NCBI GenBank assembly: GCA_963747985.1
Contig: CAVVHG010000003.1
Coordinates: 248,001-312,000 of the forward strand
Direction: 5' to 3'
DNA: 64,000 nucleotides
Origin: JACADW01 sp963747985
GTDB taxonomy: Bacteria; Acidobacteriota; UBA6911
A program made the position numbers and the translations under genes. The notes under the pieces were generated by a model, which saw only the letters and a program-made list of their open reading frames with translations, had not been told where the DNA came from and did not search any database. Below are positions 48,791-58,092 of the stretch, one piece after another (the stretch's first letter is position 1; the number at the start of each line of letters is the position of its first letter).

Positions 48791-49897
48791 CTAGAATTGC
48801 AGCTGTCCGCGACGCTGGAGGAATCGCCGCAGGAATCCCCTCAGATGAACAGGATCGATGTCCGAGCGGAGAACGGTTTCGCCCAACCGGCTCAGAAGCA
48901 CCATGCGAATGCGGCCGTCGCGGAACTTCTTGTCGCGGACCAGCGCCTTCCACACTTCCCCGATCCCGATGCCCTCGAGCGACGGCAATCGCGTCACCGA
49001 ATGCGTCAATGCCACCAGCCTTGAGGCCTCGCCGTCGGACAACAGGCCCACCTCCCTCCCGAAGCCGACAGCTGCGATCATCCCCCAACCCACCGCCTCA
49101 CCGTGCCGGAACCAGCGGTACCGTGTCGCTGCCTCGAGGGCGTGACCGACCGTGTGGCCGTAGTTCAGGACCATCCGCAGTTCCTCTTCCGTCTCGTCAC
49201 CGGAAACCACCTCGGCTTTGATGCGCGAGCACTCCACTACGATATGCTCGAGCGCCGACGGGCGGCATTCAAGGCAGGCTTCAAGCCGTTTCTCGAGGTA
49301 AGTCAGCAGCGGCTCGGAGCGGATCGCACCGGACTTCACTACCTCGAACATGCCTGAAGCGATCTCTCTCGCAGGCATGGTGCCGAGCGTGCTTGTGTCC
49401 GAGATGACCGCGCTCGGCTGGTGGAATGCACCGATCAGGTTCTTGCCCTGCGGAACGTTGATGCCTACCTTTCCACCGATCGAACTGTCTACCTGCGCAA
49501 GGAGAGTCGTCGGGATGCTCGCGTAAGGGATGCCTCTCATGAAACTGGCGGCGGCGAAACCGGCGATGTCGCCGACAACCCCGCCTCCCAGAGCAAGTAT
49601 CCAGGAACGCCGGTCCGCGCGGCAGCGGAAGAGTCCGTTGTATATCCTGAGCAGAGTTGCGTGATTCTTGAATCGTTCGCCGTCGCCGATGAGAATCACC
49701 GGTGACGGCCCGAACTCCCGGCGCAGCGATCGCAGAAGCCGTTTCCCGTGCAACTGGAAGACGGCAGAATTGGAGATGACGACCGGTGGCGAGCTGAAAC
49801 CCATGCGCGCCAGTGTTCTTCCGGCCGCGTCGAGCAACCCCTCGCCGACCATGATCGGATAGCTGCGGTCACCGAGATCCACCGTCAGGGTCTTCAC
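48791..49897 (-). CDS. aroB: 3-dehydroquinate synthase
   Basis: AroB makes 3-dehydroquinate, the second step of the shikimate pathway, using NAD and a divalent metal. The 368 residues show ALGGGVVGDIAGFAAASFMRG, IPTTLLAQVDSSIGGKVGINVPQGKNLIGAFHQP, and the metal ligands in the glutamate of GDETEEELR, NYGHTVGHALE and FRHGEAVGWG. The start is a GTG at 49897 with GGGAGG about nine bases ahead. It is 32 bases upstream of menG. Chorismate from this route feeds both trpD and menaquinone synthesis. Confidence 0.96.
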   Translation of the reverse strand: MKTLTVDLGDRSYPIMVGEGLLDAAGRTLARMGFSSPPVVISNSAVFQLHGKRLLRSLRREFGPSPVILIGDGERFKNHATLLRIYNGLFRCRADRRSWILALGGGVVGDIAGFAAASFMRGIPYASIPTTLLAQVDSSIGGKVGINVPQGKNLIGAFHQPSAVISDTSTLGTMPAREIASGMFEVVKSGAIRSEPLLTYLEKRLEACLECRPSALEHIVVECSRIKAEVVSGDETEEELRMVLNYGHTVGHALEAATRYRWFRHGEAVGWGMIAAVGFGREVGLLSDGEASRLVALTHSVTRLPSLEGIGIGEVWKALVRDKKFRDGRIRMVLLSRLGETVLRSDIDPVHLRGFLRRFLQRRGQLQF

Positions 49898-49968
49898 TCA
49901 GGAAAACCTCCCAAAAGGATCGCAAATGGCGGGCTGGGAGCCCGCTCCGTTCGCCTCGCACGACGCGT

Positions 49969-50757
49969 TCAACGCGAGATACCCTCGAGCGGGCTGCTCG
50001 CGGAGGCGTAGAGCTTCTTTGCGATGCGCCCGGCCTTGAACGCCAGTCGGCCGGCTTCGACCGCCCTCTTCATGGCTTCGGCCATGGCTGCCGGATCCCG
50101 GGCGCCCGCGATCCCCGTGTTCATGAGCACCGCATCACAACCCAGTTCCATGGCTACGGCAGCATCCGAAGCCGTCCCGACCCCCGCGTCAACGATCACC
50201 GGCACGGAGACACTCTCCATGATTATTCTGAGATTCGCAGGATTCTGGATCCCCATCCCGGATCCGATCGGCGCGCCCAGCGGCATAACCGCGGCGGCTC
50301 CAGCGTCCTCGAGCTTGCGGGCCATGATCGGGTCATCGTTGCTGTACGGCAGGACAACAAATCCGTCCTTCACAAGAACCCTGGTTGCCGCAAGCAGGGC
50401 CTCCGTGTCGGGAAAGAGCGTTTTCTCGTCGCCGATAACCTCCAGCTTCACCCAGTCCGAAAGACCAGCCTCGCGCCCGAGACACGCGGCGCGCACAGCT
50501 TCCTCTGCCGTGTAGCACCCGGCCGTGTTGGGCAACAACATGTGCCGGTTGGTGTCGATATAGTCCAGGAGCGATTCCTTCGAGCGGTCGGTCAGGTTAA
50601 CGCGCCGCACAGCGACCGTCACAATCTCCGATCCCGAGCTTGCCAGGGCCTCCCGCATCAAGGCAAAGCTCGAGTATTTTCCGGTCCCGACTATGAGCCG
50701 TGACCGGAAGGTCTTTCCACCGAGGACCAACGGATCATCTGCAAGAGAATATGCCAT
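49969..50757 (-). CDS. thiG: Thiazole synthase
   Basis: ThiG builds the thiazole phosphate of thiamine from DXP, dehydroglycine and ThiS-thiocarboxylate. The 262 residues contain LVLGGKTFRSRLIVGTGKY at the start, LLPNTAGCYTAEEAVRAACLGREA, VKLEVIGDEKTLFPDT (Schiff-base lysine), AVMPLGAPIGSGMGIQNP and PVIVDAGVGTASDAAVAMELGCDAVLMNTGIAGA. It lies 48 bases after thiS on the same strand. No ThiF/ThiH/ThiC gene and no TPP riboswitch is seen nearby. Confidence 0.96.
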   Translation of the reverse strand: MAYSLADDPLVLGGKTFRSRLIVGTGKYSSFALMREALASSGSEIVTVAVRRVNLTDRSKESLLDYIDTNRHMLLPNTAGCYTAEEAVRAACLGREAGLSDWVKLEVIGDEKTLFPDTEALLAATRVLVKDGFVVLPYSNDDPIMARKLEDAGAAAVMPLGAPIGSGMGIQNPANLRIIMESVSVPVIVDAGVGTASDAAVAMELGCDAVLMNTGIAGARDPAAMAEAMKRAVEAGRLAFKAGRIAKKLYASASSPLEGISR

Positions 50758-50805
50758 TGCGACATCCTTCCGGAGGGATTCCCGGACTTTCCGGCTCGGA
50801 ACGAC

Positions 50806-51006
50806 TCAGCCCCCGCCCACGAACTGGACAATCTCGAGCCGGTCCTGGTCGGCGACCGGCGTCGATTCCCAGTCTTTTCGCTTTGCGATCCGGCCGTTCA
50901 CCTCGACGGCAACCCGGTCCTGGCCGATGCCGAGATGCAGGATCAGGTCACGGACGTTTACCACGGCGGGAAAAGTCCTGGTTTCCCCGTTGATTACCAG
51001 CGTCAT
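50806..51006 (-). CDS. thiS: Sulfur carrier protein ThiS
   Basis: ThiS is the ubiquitin-like carrier whose C-terminal thiocarboxylate supplies sulfur to ThiG. The 66-residue protein has the fold pattern (MTLVINGETRTFPAVVNVRDLILHLGI, VAVEVNGRIAKRKDW, ADQDRLEIVQFVGGG) and ends in the required glycine pair. The start at 51006 follows GAGGG. A longer frame reaching 51156 is rejected. It precedes thiG. Confidence 0.93.
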   Translation of the reverse strand: MTLVINGETRTFPAVVNVRDLILHLGIGQDRVAVEVNGRIAKRKDWESTPVADQDRLEIVQFVGGG

Positions 51007-51092
51007 GAATACCCTCACACCACGGCTATCATACTGGCTGGTTTCAAGCCAAATCAAGTGCGATCCGGCCCGCCGGCATGGCCAGAAAAACC

Positions 51093-51122
51093 TTGACACC
51101 GCGAGAAGCCGTCCACTAATAT
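51093..51122 (+). promoter_or_regulatory. Strong candidate promoter of the nuoEJKLMN operon
   Basis: A perfect TTGACA (51093-51098) and TAATAT (51117-51122) are separated by 18 bases. Initiation near 51129 leaves a 43-base leader before nuoE. It is among the best promoter matches in the window. Confidence 0.75.
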
Positions 51123-51171
51123 CAAGCCTTCTTTGGCGGTTTGAGAGCGGCCTCAAATAATTGATTCAGCG

Positions 51172-51696
51172 ATGTTTGTGCGGCCCGTAACGTTCGCCGG
51201 GCCGATGCCGGAGCTCAACATCGATCCCCACATGCTTTCGGAGACAACCAGACGGAAAATCGAGTCGCTTGCCGGCAAGTATCCGCACCGCCGGTCTGCG
51301 CTCATTCCTTCCCTGCAACTCGCCCAGGAGGAAGTCGGGTTTCTTCCGCCCGAGGTCATCAGCGAGCTCGCCGGCATTTTCGAATTGACTCCCAACCAGG
51401 TGTATGAGGTTGCCTCTTTCTACACCATGCTATACAAGAAGCCGGTCGGGAGGTACGTCATACAGGTATGCACGAACATATCCTGCATGCTCTGCAACTC
51501 AGAGGCAATTCTTGCGCACCTCGAGAAGAGGCTCGGCATCAAGCCGGGTGAGACAACGCCGGACAAGAAGTTTACTCTGATGGAAGTGGAATGCCTCGCT
51601 TCGTGCGACACCGCACCGGTGGCCCAGATTAACGAGGATTACCACGAAAACCTGACCACGGAGAAGATCGATCAGATCCTCGAGCTCCTGAAGTGA
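51172..51696 (+). CDS. nuoE: NADH-quinone oxidoreductase subunit E (24 kDa, 2Fe-2S)
   Basis: NuoE is a peripheral-arm subunit of complex I that carries the N1a 2Fe-2S cluster next to the NuoF flavin. The 174 residues show PSLQLAQEEVGFLPPEVISELAGIFELTPNQVYEVASFYTM and the four cluster ligands as C-x4-C (CTNISC) and C-x3-C (CLASC). The ATG at 51172 lacks a clear ribosome site, and another ATG at 51205 (MPELNIDPHML) is possible. It is followed directly by nuoJ with a one-base overlap (TGATG). The electron-input partners nuoF and nuoG are not adjacent. Confidence 0.95.
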   Translation: MFVRPVTFAGPMPELNIDPHMLSETTRRKIESLAGKYPHRRSALIPSLQLAQEEVGFLPPEVISELAGIFELTPNQVYEVASFYTMLYKKPVGRYVIQVCTNISCMLCNSEAILAHLEKRLGIKPGETTPDKKFTLMEVECLASCDTAPVAQINEDYHENLTTEKIDQILELLK

Positions 51697-52202
51697 TGGA
51701 AACGGCACTCTTCTATACACTCGCAGCCATTGCGTTGCTGGCAGCGGTCAACGTGCTTGCGCAGCGGCGCGTTTTCTATTCGGCCCTCTCGCTGATCGTC
51801 TGTCTCACGGCGCTCTCCGGCATTTACCTGCTGCTCGATTCCCCTTTCATCGCAGCAGTCCAGGTTATCGTGTATGCCGGCGCGATCATGGTCTTGTTCC
51901 TGTTCGTCATCATGCTGCTCGACCCTTTCTCGGCCGACGCCCTGCGCGACAAGCGAAAGTATCTGGGCTATGTTGCAGCAATCGGGGGCACCCTGGTCTT
52001 CGTCATGCTGGTTCCCCTTCTGGACGCCTATAACCTGGCCCGGGTCCCGCGCACCCCGGACGGAGTCGCCGGCGACGTGAGCTCGGTTCATAAACTGGCC
52101 CACGTCCTCTTCACCGACTATCTGCTTCCGTTCGAGCTGACGTCGATCCTGATTCTGATCGGAATCATCGGTGCGGTTGTTTTGGCAAAGAGGCAGACAT
52201 AG
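51696..52202 (+). CDS. nuoJ: NADH-quinone oxidoreductase subunit J
   Basis: NuoJ is a membrane-arm subunit of complex I. The 168 residues contain five hydrophobic segments with the conserved block FIAAVQVIVYAGAIMVLFLFVIMLL and a C-terminal FELTSILILIGIIGAVVLAKR. The start ATG overlaps the nuoE stop by one base. A GTG three bases earlier is the only alternative. Length and topology are normal. Confidence 0.95.
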   Translation: METALFYTLAAIALLAAVNVLAQRRVFYSALSLIVCLTALSGIYLLLDSPFIAAVQVIVYAGAIMVLFLFVIMLLDPFSADALRDKRKYLGYVAAIGGTLVFVMLVPLLDAYNLARVPRTPDGVAGDVSSVHKLAHVLFTDYLLPFELTSILILIGIIGAVVLAKRQT

Positions 52203-52209
52203 GCGATCA

Positions 52210-52509
52210 ATGGGACCACACCATTACCTCATACTGAGTGCGTTGCTTTTCGCCCTGGGTGCGACTGGCGTAATCCTGAAGAAGAACATCATCTCGATCT
52301 TCCTTTGCATCGAGCTGATGTTGAATGCTGCGAACCTGAGCTTCATCGCGTTCTCGCGCTACCTGAACCAGGTCGACGGACAGGTCGTCGTCTTTTTCGT
52401 GATGGTCGTTGCGGCCGCCGAGGCCGCCGTCGGCCTTGCGATCACGGTGGTTGTCCATCGCAATCGCAAGAGTCTGAACGTGGACGATGCCGATCTCATG
52501 AAGTGGTAG
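52210..52509 (+). CDS. nuoK: NADH-quinone oxidoreductase subunit K
   Basis: NuoK is a three-helix membrane-arm subunit (MrpC-like). The 99 residues include YLILSALLFALGATGVILKKN, the proton-path glutamate in FLCIELMLNAANLSFIAF, and the second in VVAAAEAAVGLAITVVVHR. It starts 7 bases after nuoJ and precedes nuoL by 11 bases. Confidence 0.96.
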   Translation: MGPHHYLILSALLFALGATGVILKKNIISIFLCIELMLNAANLSFIAFSRYLNQVDGQVVVFFVMVVAAAEAAVGLAITVVVHRNRKSLNVDDADLMKW

Positions 52510-52520
52510 GGGCCCGGCTG

Positions 52521-54461
52521 ATGATGGATTATATCTGGCTCATTCCGCTGCTACCGCTGGCAGGCTCCGCGATGAACGGGCTCGCCGGAAGGCGCTTGGG
52601 CAAGAAGTTCGTTTCCTGGGTTGCTTGCGGCAGCGCCGGTCTGTCGTTCGCACTGGCAATCGGCGCAGTCCTGGGCCTCTTTCAGCTCGGGCCGGCCGAG
52701 CGCGAGGTAACCCGGGCGTACTTTACATGGATCGCTTCCGGCGACTTCATCGCCCGAGCGGAATTCCTCCTCGATCCGCTCTCTGCCGTGATGCTGCTTG
52801 TTGTCACGGGGGTCGGATTCCTCATCCATGTCTACTCCATCGGGTACATGCACGCCGAGGACGGCTACTACAGGTTTTTCTCCTATCTGAACCTTTTCCT
52901 GTTCTCGATGCTGGTGCTGATCCTGGCCGGCAACTTCCTGCTCATGTTCATCGGATGGGAAGGCGTCGGACTCTGCTCCTACCTGCTGATCGGCTATTAT
53001 TTCGATCGCAAGAGTGCGGGCGACGCCGGCAAGAAGGCTTTCATCGTCAACCGGATCGGAGACGTCGGTTTCATACTCGGCATATTCCTGACCTTCGCCA
53101 CATTCGGCAGCCTCAATTTCGGTGAAGTATTCCGTCAGATCGCCTCGGTACCGGCTCGCTTCCCGCTGGAGACGGGCTTCGGGCTGTTGACTGCGATATC
53201 CCTGCTCCTGTTCGTCGGTGCCACCGGAAAGAGCGCCCAGCTACCCCTTTATGTCTGGCTTCCCGACGCGATGGAGGGCCCGACGCCTGTGAGCGCCCTC
53301 ATCCACGCCGCCACGATGGTGACGGCAGGCGTTTACATGGTCGTGCGCTGCTCGCCGATCTTCAGCAGGTCGGAGATCGGGCTGGCTGTTGTTTCGTTTG
53401 TCGGCATTCTCACCGCCTGGTTCGCGGCCACGATCGGGCTTACGCAGACCGACATCAAGCGGGTCCTGGCGTATTCGACCATAAGCCAGCTCGGATACAT
53501 GTTCGTGGGCGCAGGAGTCATGGCCTACTCGGCCGGCATCTTCCATCTCATGACACACGCCTTTTTCAAGGCGCTCCTTTTCCTCGGGGCCGGCAGCGTC
53601 ATACATGCCATGGGCGGCGAGCAGGACCTCATGCGGATGGGTGGGCTGCGGAAGTATGTCCCGACGACCTACCGCACTATGTTCATCGCCGCCCTGGCAA
53701 TCAGCGGCATCTTCCCGTTCGCCGGCTTTTTCAGCAAAGATGAGATCCTCTGGTCGGCCTGGGCCAACGGCCACCCGGTTATTTACGTCGTCGGTCTTGC
53801 AACGGCGGGGCTGACGGCGTTCTACATGTTCCGCCTGACATTCCTCACTTTCCACGGCAGGGAGCGCTTTGCAGCCGAGGTCCGACACCATCTGCACGAG
53901 TCACCGGCCAGCATGACGATCCCGCTGACGGTTTTGGCCGTCCTCTCAACTGTCGGCGGGTTTGTCGGCCTGCCTGCCTGGATGGGACTGGGGGAAAATC
54001 GTTTCGGTGAGTTCCTCGAACCCGCTCTGAAACACACCCGCCTTGCGGAGGTTCACGATCTTCCTCACAGCATGGAACTGGGCTTTGCGGCCGTCTCGGT
54101 GCTTGCGGCTCTGACGGGCATCTACGTGGCCTACCGGCTCTACGTGCAAAATCCCGGCTCGGCTGATGCGATCGCGGAACGCCTGCGGCTCCTCTACAGG
54201 CTCCCGTTCCGGAAATACTTCGTCGACGAGATCTACGACAGCGCATTTGTCCGCCCCATCCGGGACGGTTCGAGGGAGATCCTCTGGAAGGGAGTGGATG
54301 CGGGTTTGGTCGACGGGTTGGTCAACGGCGTCGGCAGGTCCGTCCGTGGCTGGGGTGCCATCATGAAGCACATCCAGAACGGGCTGGTCCGGAGCTACGC
54401 TACATGGATTCTCCTGGGCACCGCCGTACTGCTGTACTACGTGGCGAGGCTGCGCGGTTGA
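52521..54461 (+). CDS. nuoL: NADH-quinone oxidoreductase subunit L
   Basis: NuoL is the distal antiporter-like proton pump of complex I. The 646 residues show FLIHVYSIGYMHAEDGYYRFFSYLNLFLFSML, GWEGVGLCSYLLIGYYFDRKSAGDAGKKAF, LPLYVWLPDAMEGPTPVSALIHAATMVTAGVY and DIKRVLAYSTISQLGYMFVGAG, and a long C-terminal region ending in the lateral helix and anchor. All the charged residues of the proton channel region appear present. The first of two adjacent ATGs is used. Confidence 0.97.
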   Translation: MMDYIWLIPLLPLAGSAMNGLAGRRLGKKFVSWVACGSAGLSFALAIGAVLGLFQLGPAEREVTRAYFTWIASGDFIARAEFLLDPLSAVMLLVVTGVGFLIHVYSIGYMHAEDGYYRFFSYLNLFLFSMLVLILAGNFLLMFIGWEGVGLCSYLLIGYYFDRKSAGDAGKKAFIVNRIGDVGFILGIFLTFATFGSLNFGEVFRQIASVPARFPLETGFGLLTAISLLLFVGATGKSAQLPLYVWLPDAMEGPTPVSALIHAATMVTAGVYMVVRCSPIFSRSEIGLAVVSFVGILTAWFAATIGLTQTDIKRVLAYSTISQLGYMFVGAGVMAYSAGIFHLMTHAFFKALLFLGAGSVIHAMGGEQDLMRMGGLRKYVPTTYRTMFIAALAISGIFPFAGFFSKDEILWSAWANGHPVIYVVGLATAGLTAFYMFRLTFLTFHGRERFAAEVRHHLHESPASMTIPLTVLAVLSTVGGFVGLPAWMGLGENRFGEFLEPALKHTRLAEVHDLPHSMELGFAAVSVLAALTGIYVAYRLYVQNPGSADAIAERLRLLYRLPFRKYFVDEIYDSAFVRPIRDGSREILWKGVDAGLVDGLVNGVGRSVRGWGAIMKHIQNGLVRSYATWILLGTAVLLYYVARLRG

Positions 54462-54471
54462 GGTAGAGAGC

Positions 54472-56040
54472 ATGCAAGTGAGTAACATCCTGAGCTGGAT
54501 CACCTACCTGCCCGCGGCCGCGGCGGCGTTGCTGCTGCTCTTCCCGCGCGAGTCGTTGCGTGCCATGAAGTGGTTCGCTTTCGCGAGTTCCGTGATCGTA
54601 TTCCTGCTCGCGCTGTACCCGATCTATCACATGGATCCGGGCCTGCCGGGGATGCAGTTCGAGGAATCGGTGCCATGGATCCGGGCCGGCGGGTACTCCA
54701 TAGATCATCACCTGGGAGTCGACGGCATCAGCCTGTTCCTGGTCGCGCTAACGGCATTCCTGACCCCGCTCGCGCTTCTGGCTTCGTGGAATTCCATCTC
54801 CAGACGCCTCAAACCGTTCCTCATCTGCATGCTGCTCCTGGAAACCGGCATGGTCGGTGTTTTTTGCGCACTGGACCTGGTCCTCTTCTACGTTTTCTGG
54901 GAAGTGATGCTGATCCCGATGTATTTCCTCATCGGGATCTGGGGCGGCGAGCGCCGGGTTTACGCGGCGGTGAAGTTCATCCTGTACACGATGGTCGGGT
55001 CGCTGCTCATGCTGGTTGCCATCATCTACCTCTGCCTTGCGAACGGGGGAACGACTTTCGATCTGCAGGCTATCCACCAGAATCTCGTGTCGGGTGCGCT
55101 TCAGCTGACTCACCGCGAGGAGATGTGGCTCTTCCTGGCGTTTCTGCTCGCGTTCGCCATCAAGGTCCCTATGTTCCCCCTGCACACGTGGCTCCCCGAC
55201 GCGCACGTGGAGGCACCGACGGCCGGTTCCGTGATCCTGGCCGGTGTCCTTCTGAAAATGGGAACTTACGGTATGCTTCGCTTCTGCCTGCCGCTGTTCC
55301 CCACTGCCTCGCTGACGGCTGCGCCTTACCTCATCGTCCTGGGACTGATCGGGATCGTCTACGGGGCGCTTGTCGCCATGGTGCAACCCGACCTCAAGAA
55401 GCTGGTGGCGTACTCGTCCGTGAGTCATATGGGGTTGATCATTGTCGGGATCTTCGCGTTCACGATACAGGGGTTGCAGGGCGCGACGATGCAGATGCTC
55501 AATCATGGTCTCTCCACCGGTGCGCTCTTCCTGCTGGTCGGTATGATCTACGATCGAAGACACACCCGGATGATCGCCGATTTCGGCGGCCTGGCCCACG
55601 GGAGTCCTGCCCTGGCTGCGTTCTTCATGATCGTCACCCTTTCGTCGATCGGCCTGCCGGGACTCAACGGGTTTGTCGGGGAGGTGCTGGTCCTCGCGGG
55701 CACATTCCTGAGGAACCGCGCCTATGCAGCCATAGCAGCGACAGGGATGATCCTCGGCGCGGTCTACATGCTCTGGATGTATCAGCGGGTCTTCCTGGGT
55801 GTGGCCGCCGCTCCTGCCAACCGGGAAATGGGTGACATCAGCCGGCGCGAGAAGTGCGTGCTCATCCCCGTGGTCGTCATGATGGTTTGGATGGGTGTTT
55901 ACCCCGCTCCGTTCCTGAAGCGCATGGAGGGGAGCCTCCATGCCCTTCAGCAGCGGGTGCATGACGCGCGCGGACCGGAAGGCGGATATCACGTCCGCAA
56001 CGTCACCGGGCAGACGGCGGCGGAAGGAGCAGGCAGATGA
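54472..56040 (+). CDS. nuoM: NADH-quinone oxidoreductase subunit M
   Basis: NuoM is the middle antiporter-like subunit. The 522 residues include LGVDGISLFLVALTAFLTPLALLASW, LDLVLFYVFWEVMLIPMYFLIGIWGGERRVYAAVKFILYTMVGSLLML with the key glutamate, KVPMFPLHTWLPDAHVEAPTAGSVILAGVLLKMGTYG and KKLVAYSSVSHMGLIIVG. The stop codon overlaps the start of nuoN by four bases. Confidence 0.97.
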   Translation: MQVSNILSWITYLPAAAAALLLLFPRESLRAMKWFAFASSVIVFLLALYPIYHMDPGLPGMQFEESVPWIRAGGYSIDHHLGVDGISLFLVALTAFLTPLALLASWNSISRRLKPFLICMLLLETGMVGVFCALDLVLFYVFWEVMLIPMYFLIGIWGGERRVYAAVKFILYTMVGSLLMLVAIIYLCLANGGTTFDLQAIHQNLVSGALQLTHREEMWLFLAFLLAFAIKVPMFPLHTWLPDAHVEAPTAGSVILAGVLLKMGTYGMLRFCLPLFPTASLTAAPYLIVLGLIGIVYGALVAMVQPDLKKLVAYSSVSHMGLIIVGIFAFTIQGLQGATMQMLNHGLSTGALFLLVGMIYDRRHTRMIADFGGLAHGSPALAAFFMIVTLSSIGLPGLNGFVGEVLVLAGTFLRNRAYAAIAATGMILGAVYMLWMYQRVFLGVAAAPANREMGDISRREKCVLIPVVVMMVWMGVYPAPFLKRMEGSLHALQQRVHDARGPEGGYHVRNVTGQTAAEGAGR

Positions 56041-57476
56041 TCGTGACCTACTTCCCGCTTCTGCCGCTCTTGATCCTGCTGGTCGCCGGCATGCTGATCA
56101 TGCTTCTGGAACCTTTCACGGCGCCGGAGCGCAAGGCCCGCCTGGGCCAGATGGCGGTCGTCGCTACTGCCCTTGCTGCTTACAGTCTCGCGTTTCAATG
56201 GAATGCGCCGCCGCGAACGCTTTTCCGCGGGATGTTCGTTGTCGACAACTTCAGTGTCTTTTTCCAGTGGTTGTTTCTCGTCATCACCGGCATCTCCGCG
56301 CTGGTTTCGATCAGGTTCAACGAGCGCGAATCGATCTCGAGGGGCGAATACTACGCTCTGCTGCTGTTTGCGTGTGCGGGCATGTCGTTGATGGCGGCCA
56401 GCGACGACCTCCTGCTGACCTTCCTGGCGCTGGAGATCCTGTCGATTTCGACCTACGTTCTTGCAGGGTTCAAGAGAAACGACGCGCACTCGAACGAGTC
56501 GGCCCTCAAGTATTTCCTGCTGGGATCGTTTGCCACTGCCTTCCTGCTTTACGGTGTTGCGCTCATTTACGGCAGCACGGGCAGTACCAATTACCAGTCG
56601 ATCAGGACCGTCATACATCTTCAAGGATCGGCGCAGATTACGGCGGTCGCGGGGCTTGTCCTTCTCCTCGTCGGTTTCGGTTTCAAGGCCGCCCTGGTCC
56701 CGTTTCACGCCTGGGCACCGGACGTGTACGAGGGCGCCCCCACGACTGTCACAGCCTTCATGACGGTCGGGCCCAAGGCCGCGGCTTTCGCGGCGCTGGC
56801 GAGGGCCCTGGCTGAAGCATTCCCGTCCCTTGCGGGCGACTGGACTTCCCTGCTGTGGGCCGTGAGCATATTGACGATGACGCTTGGCAACGTCGTCGCC
56901 GTCCAGCAGACCAACATCAAGCGCATGCTGGCCTACTCGGCCATCGCGCACGCCGGATACATACTGATCGGGCTGGTGGCCAACACGCGCAGCGGCTACG
57001 GTGCGGTCCTCTTCTACCTCGTCATCTATGCCATCATGAACCTTGGCGCGCTCACCATCGTCCTGTCGTTGAGCCGCCAGGGAGACAAGAGGGTAAACCT
57101 CGACGACTACGCGGGGTTGGGACAAAAGGCGCCGCTTGCCGCTGCGGCGTTGTCGGTCTTCCTCATTTCGCTGGCCGGGATCCCTTTGACAGGCGGATTC
57201 ATCGGCAAGTTCTATCTGTTCAGCTCGGCGCTCCCCCATTATCTCGGGCTCGTGATCATCGGTGTGCTCAATAGCGTGATTTCGGTCTACTACTATTTCC
57301 GCGTCATGGTGTTCATGTACATGAGGGAGCCATCACAGGGCGAGCCCGAGCCTGAGCCGATCAACCACTCCGTGATGGCGATCATCGCAGTATGTGTGGT
57401 TGGCGTTTTCTGGCTGGGGATCCAGCCTACCGGGCTTCTGCACCTTGCCAGCAACTCGGTTCTGACCTTAAAATAG
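56037..57476 (+). CDS. nuoN: NADH-quinone oxidoreductase subunit N
   Basis: NuoN is the third antiporter-like subunit and lies near the quinone-reducing end of the membrane arm. The 479 residues show LLTFLALEILSISTYVLAGF, NESALKYFLLGSFATAFLLYGVALIYGSTGS, ALVPFHAWAPDVYEGAPTTVTAFMTVGPKAAAF and NIKRMLAYSAIAHAGYILIGLV. The overlap with nuoM (ATGA) indicates coupling. It is the last nuo gene, and greA follows after 36 bases. Confidence 0.97.
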   Translation: MIVTYFPLLPLLILLVAGMLIMLLEPFTAPERKARLGQMAVVATALAAYSLAFQWNAPPRTLFRGMFVVDNFSVFFQWLFLVITGISALVSIRFNERESISRGEYYALLLFACAGMSLMAASDDLLLTFLALEILSISTYVLAGFKRNDAHSNESALKYFLLGSFATAFLLYGVALIYGSTGSTNYQSIRTVIHLQGSAQITAVAGLVLLLVGFGFKAALVPFHAWAPDVYEGAPTTVTAFMTVGPKAAAFAALARALAEAFPSLAGDWTSLLWAVSILTMTLGNVVAVQQTNIKRMLAYSAIAHAGYILIGLVANTRSGYGAVLFYLVIYAIMNLGALTIVLSLSRQGDKRVNLDDYAGLGQKAPLAAAALSVFLISLAGIPLTGGFIGKFYLFSSALPHYLGLVIIGVLNSVISVYYYFRVMVFMYMREPSQGEPEPEPINHSVMAIIAVCVVGVFWLGIQPTGLLHLASNSVLTLK

Positions 57477-57512
57477 GCTCCGTGACCTTCCGACGCAGGA
57501 GCAACCATCAAA

Positions 57513-57983
57513 ATGATAGACGTGCGCAAGCGTTTGCAGGGCGATCTGACGGCAATCGAGCGCGAGCTGCGCGTTGAGCTGCCCAGGGAAATTCTCCGGG
57601 CTCGCGAGCATGGCGATCTGAGCGAGAACGCCGAGTACAAGGCGGCGAAGGAGCGACAGCACTTCCTGGAGCAGCGGAAGGCGCAGATTCAGAAGCGGCT
57701 CGCCTCGCTGTCGCTGGTGAATCTCGACAAGATCCCCTCGGACAGGGCGGCCTACGGTTCAAAGGTCGTGCTCTACGATTACGAGAGCGAGAAGGAAATC
57801 GAGTACAGGCTGGTGAGCCCCGAGGAGTCAGACGTAGCCGCAGGTTTGATCTCCATCACGTCACCCATCGGCCGCAGCCTGCTCGGAAAGCAGTTGGGCG
57901 AGGTCGTCGAAATCGTCACACCGTCGGGGAGGAAGGATTTCGAACTGCGCCGGCTCACCACGATCCACGAGATGGAAGACTAG
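57513..57983 (+). CDS. greA: Transcription elongation factor GreA
   Basis: GreA rescues backtracked RNA polymerase by stimulating transcript cleavage. The 156 residues have the N-terminal coiled coil with the acidic tip in REHGDLSENAEYKAAKERQHFLEQRKAQIQKRL and the C-terminal FKBP-like domain with GSKVVLYDYESEKEIEYRLVSPEESD and SPIGRSLLGKQLGEVVEI. It lies 36 bases after nuoN on the same strand, so it may be the tail of the nuo operon, and it converges on atpE. Confidence 0.95.
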   Translation: MIDVRKRLQGDLTAIERELRVELPREILRAREHGDLSENAEYKAAKERQHFLEQRKAQIQKRLASLSLVNLDKIPSDRAAYGSKVVLYDYESEKEIEYRLVSPEESDVAAGLISITSPIGRSLLGKQLGEVVEIVTPSGRKDFELRRLTTIHEMED

Positions 57984-58092
57984 CCACGAATTCCCGCCGC
58001 AGGTAAGCCCTGCCGCGACCGCCGGGGCCCTGGCGGGCACCCGGCGGCCTGTGCACTTCCGTGGCGGCCGGTCGAAGCACGGCCCGCTTCGA

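Noticed and set aside
48759..49088. 110-residue N-terminal extension of menG
   Set aside because: It overlaps aroB on the same strand in another frame, and the GTG at 48758 has a good ribosome site and gives the normal protein length.
51007..51171. Possible TPP riboswitch ahead of thiS
   Set aside because: I looked on the minus strand for the CTGAGA and ACCTGA consensus pieces and saw neither.
54748..57239. Two minus-strand frames of more than 410 codons
   Set aside because: They are antisense to nuoM and nuoN, whose membrane motifs are unambiguous.
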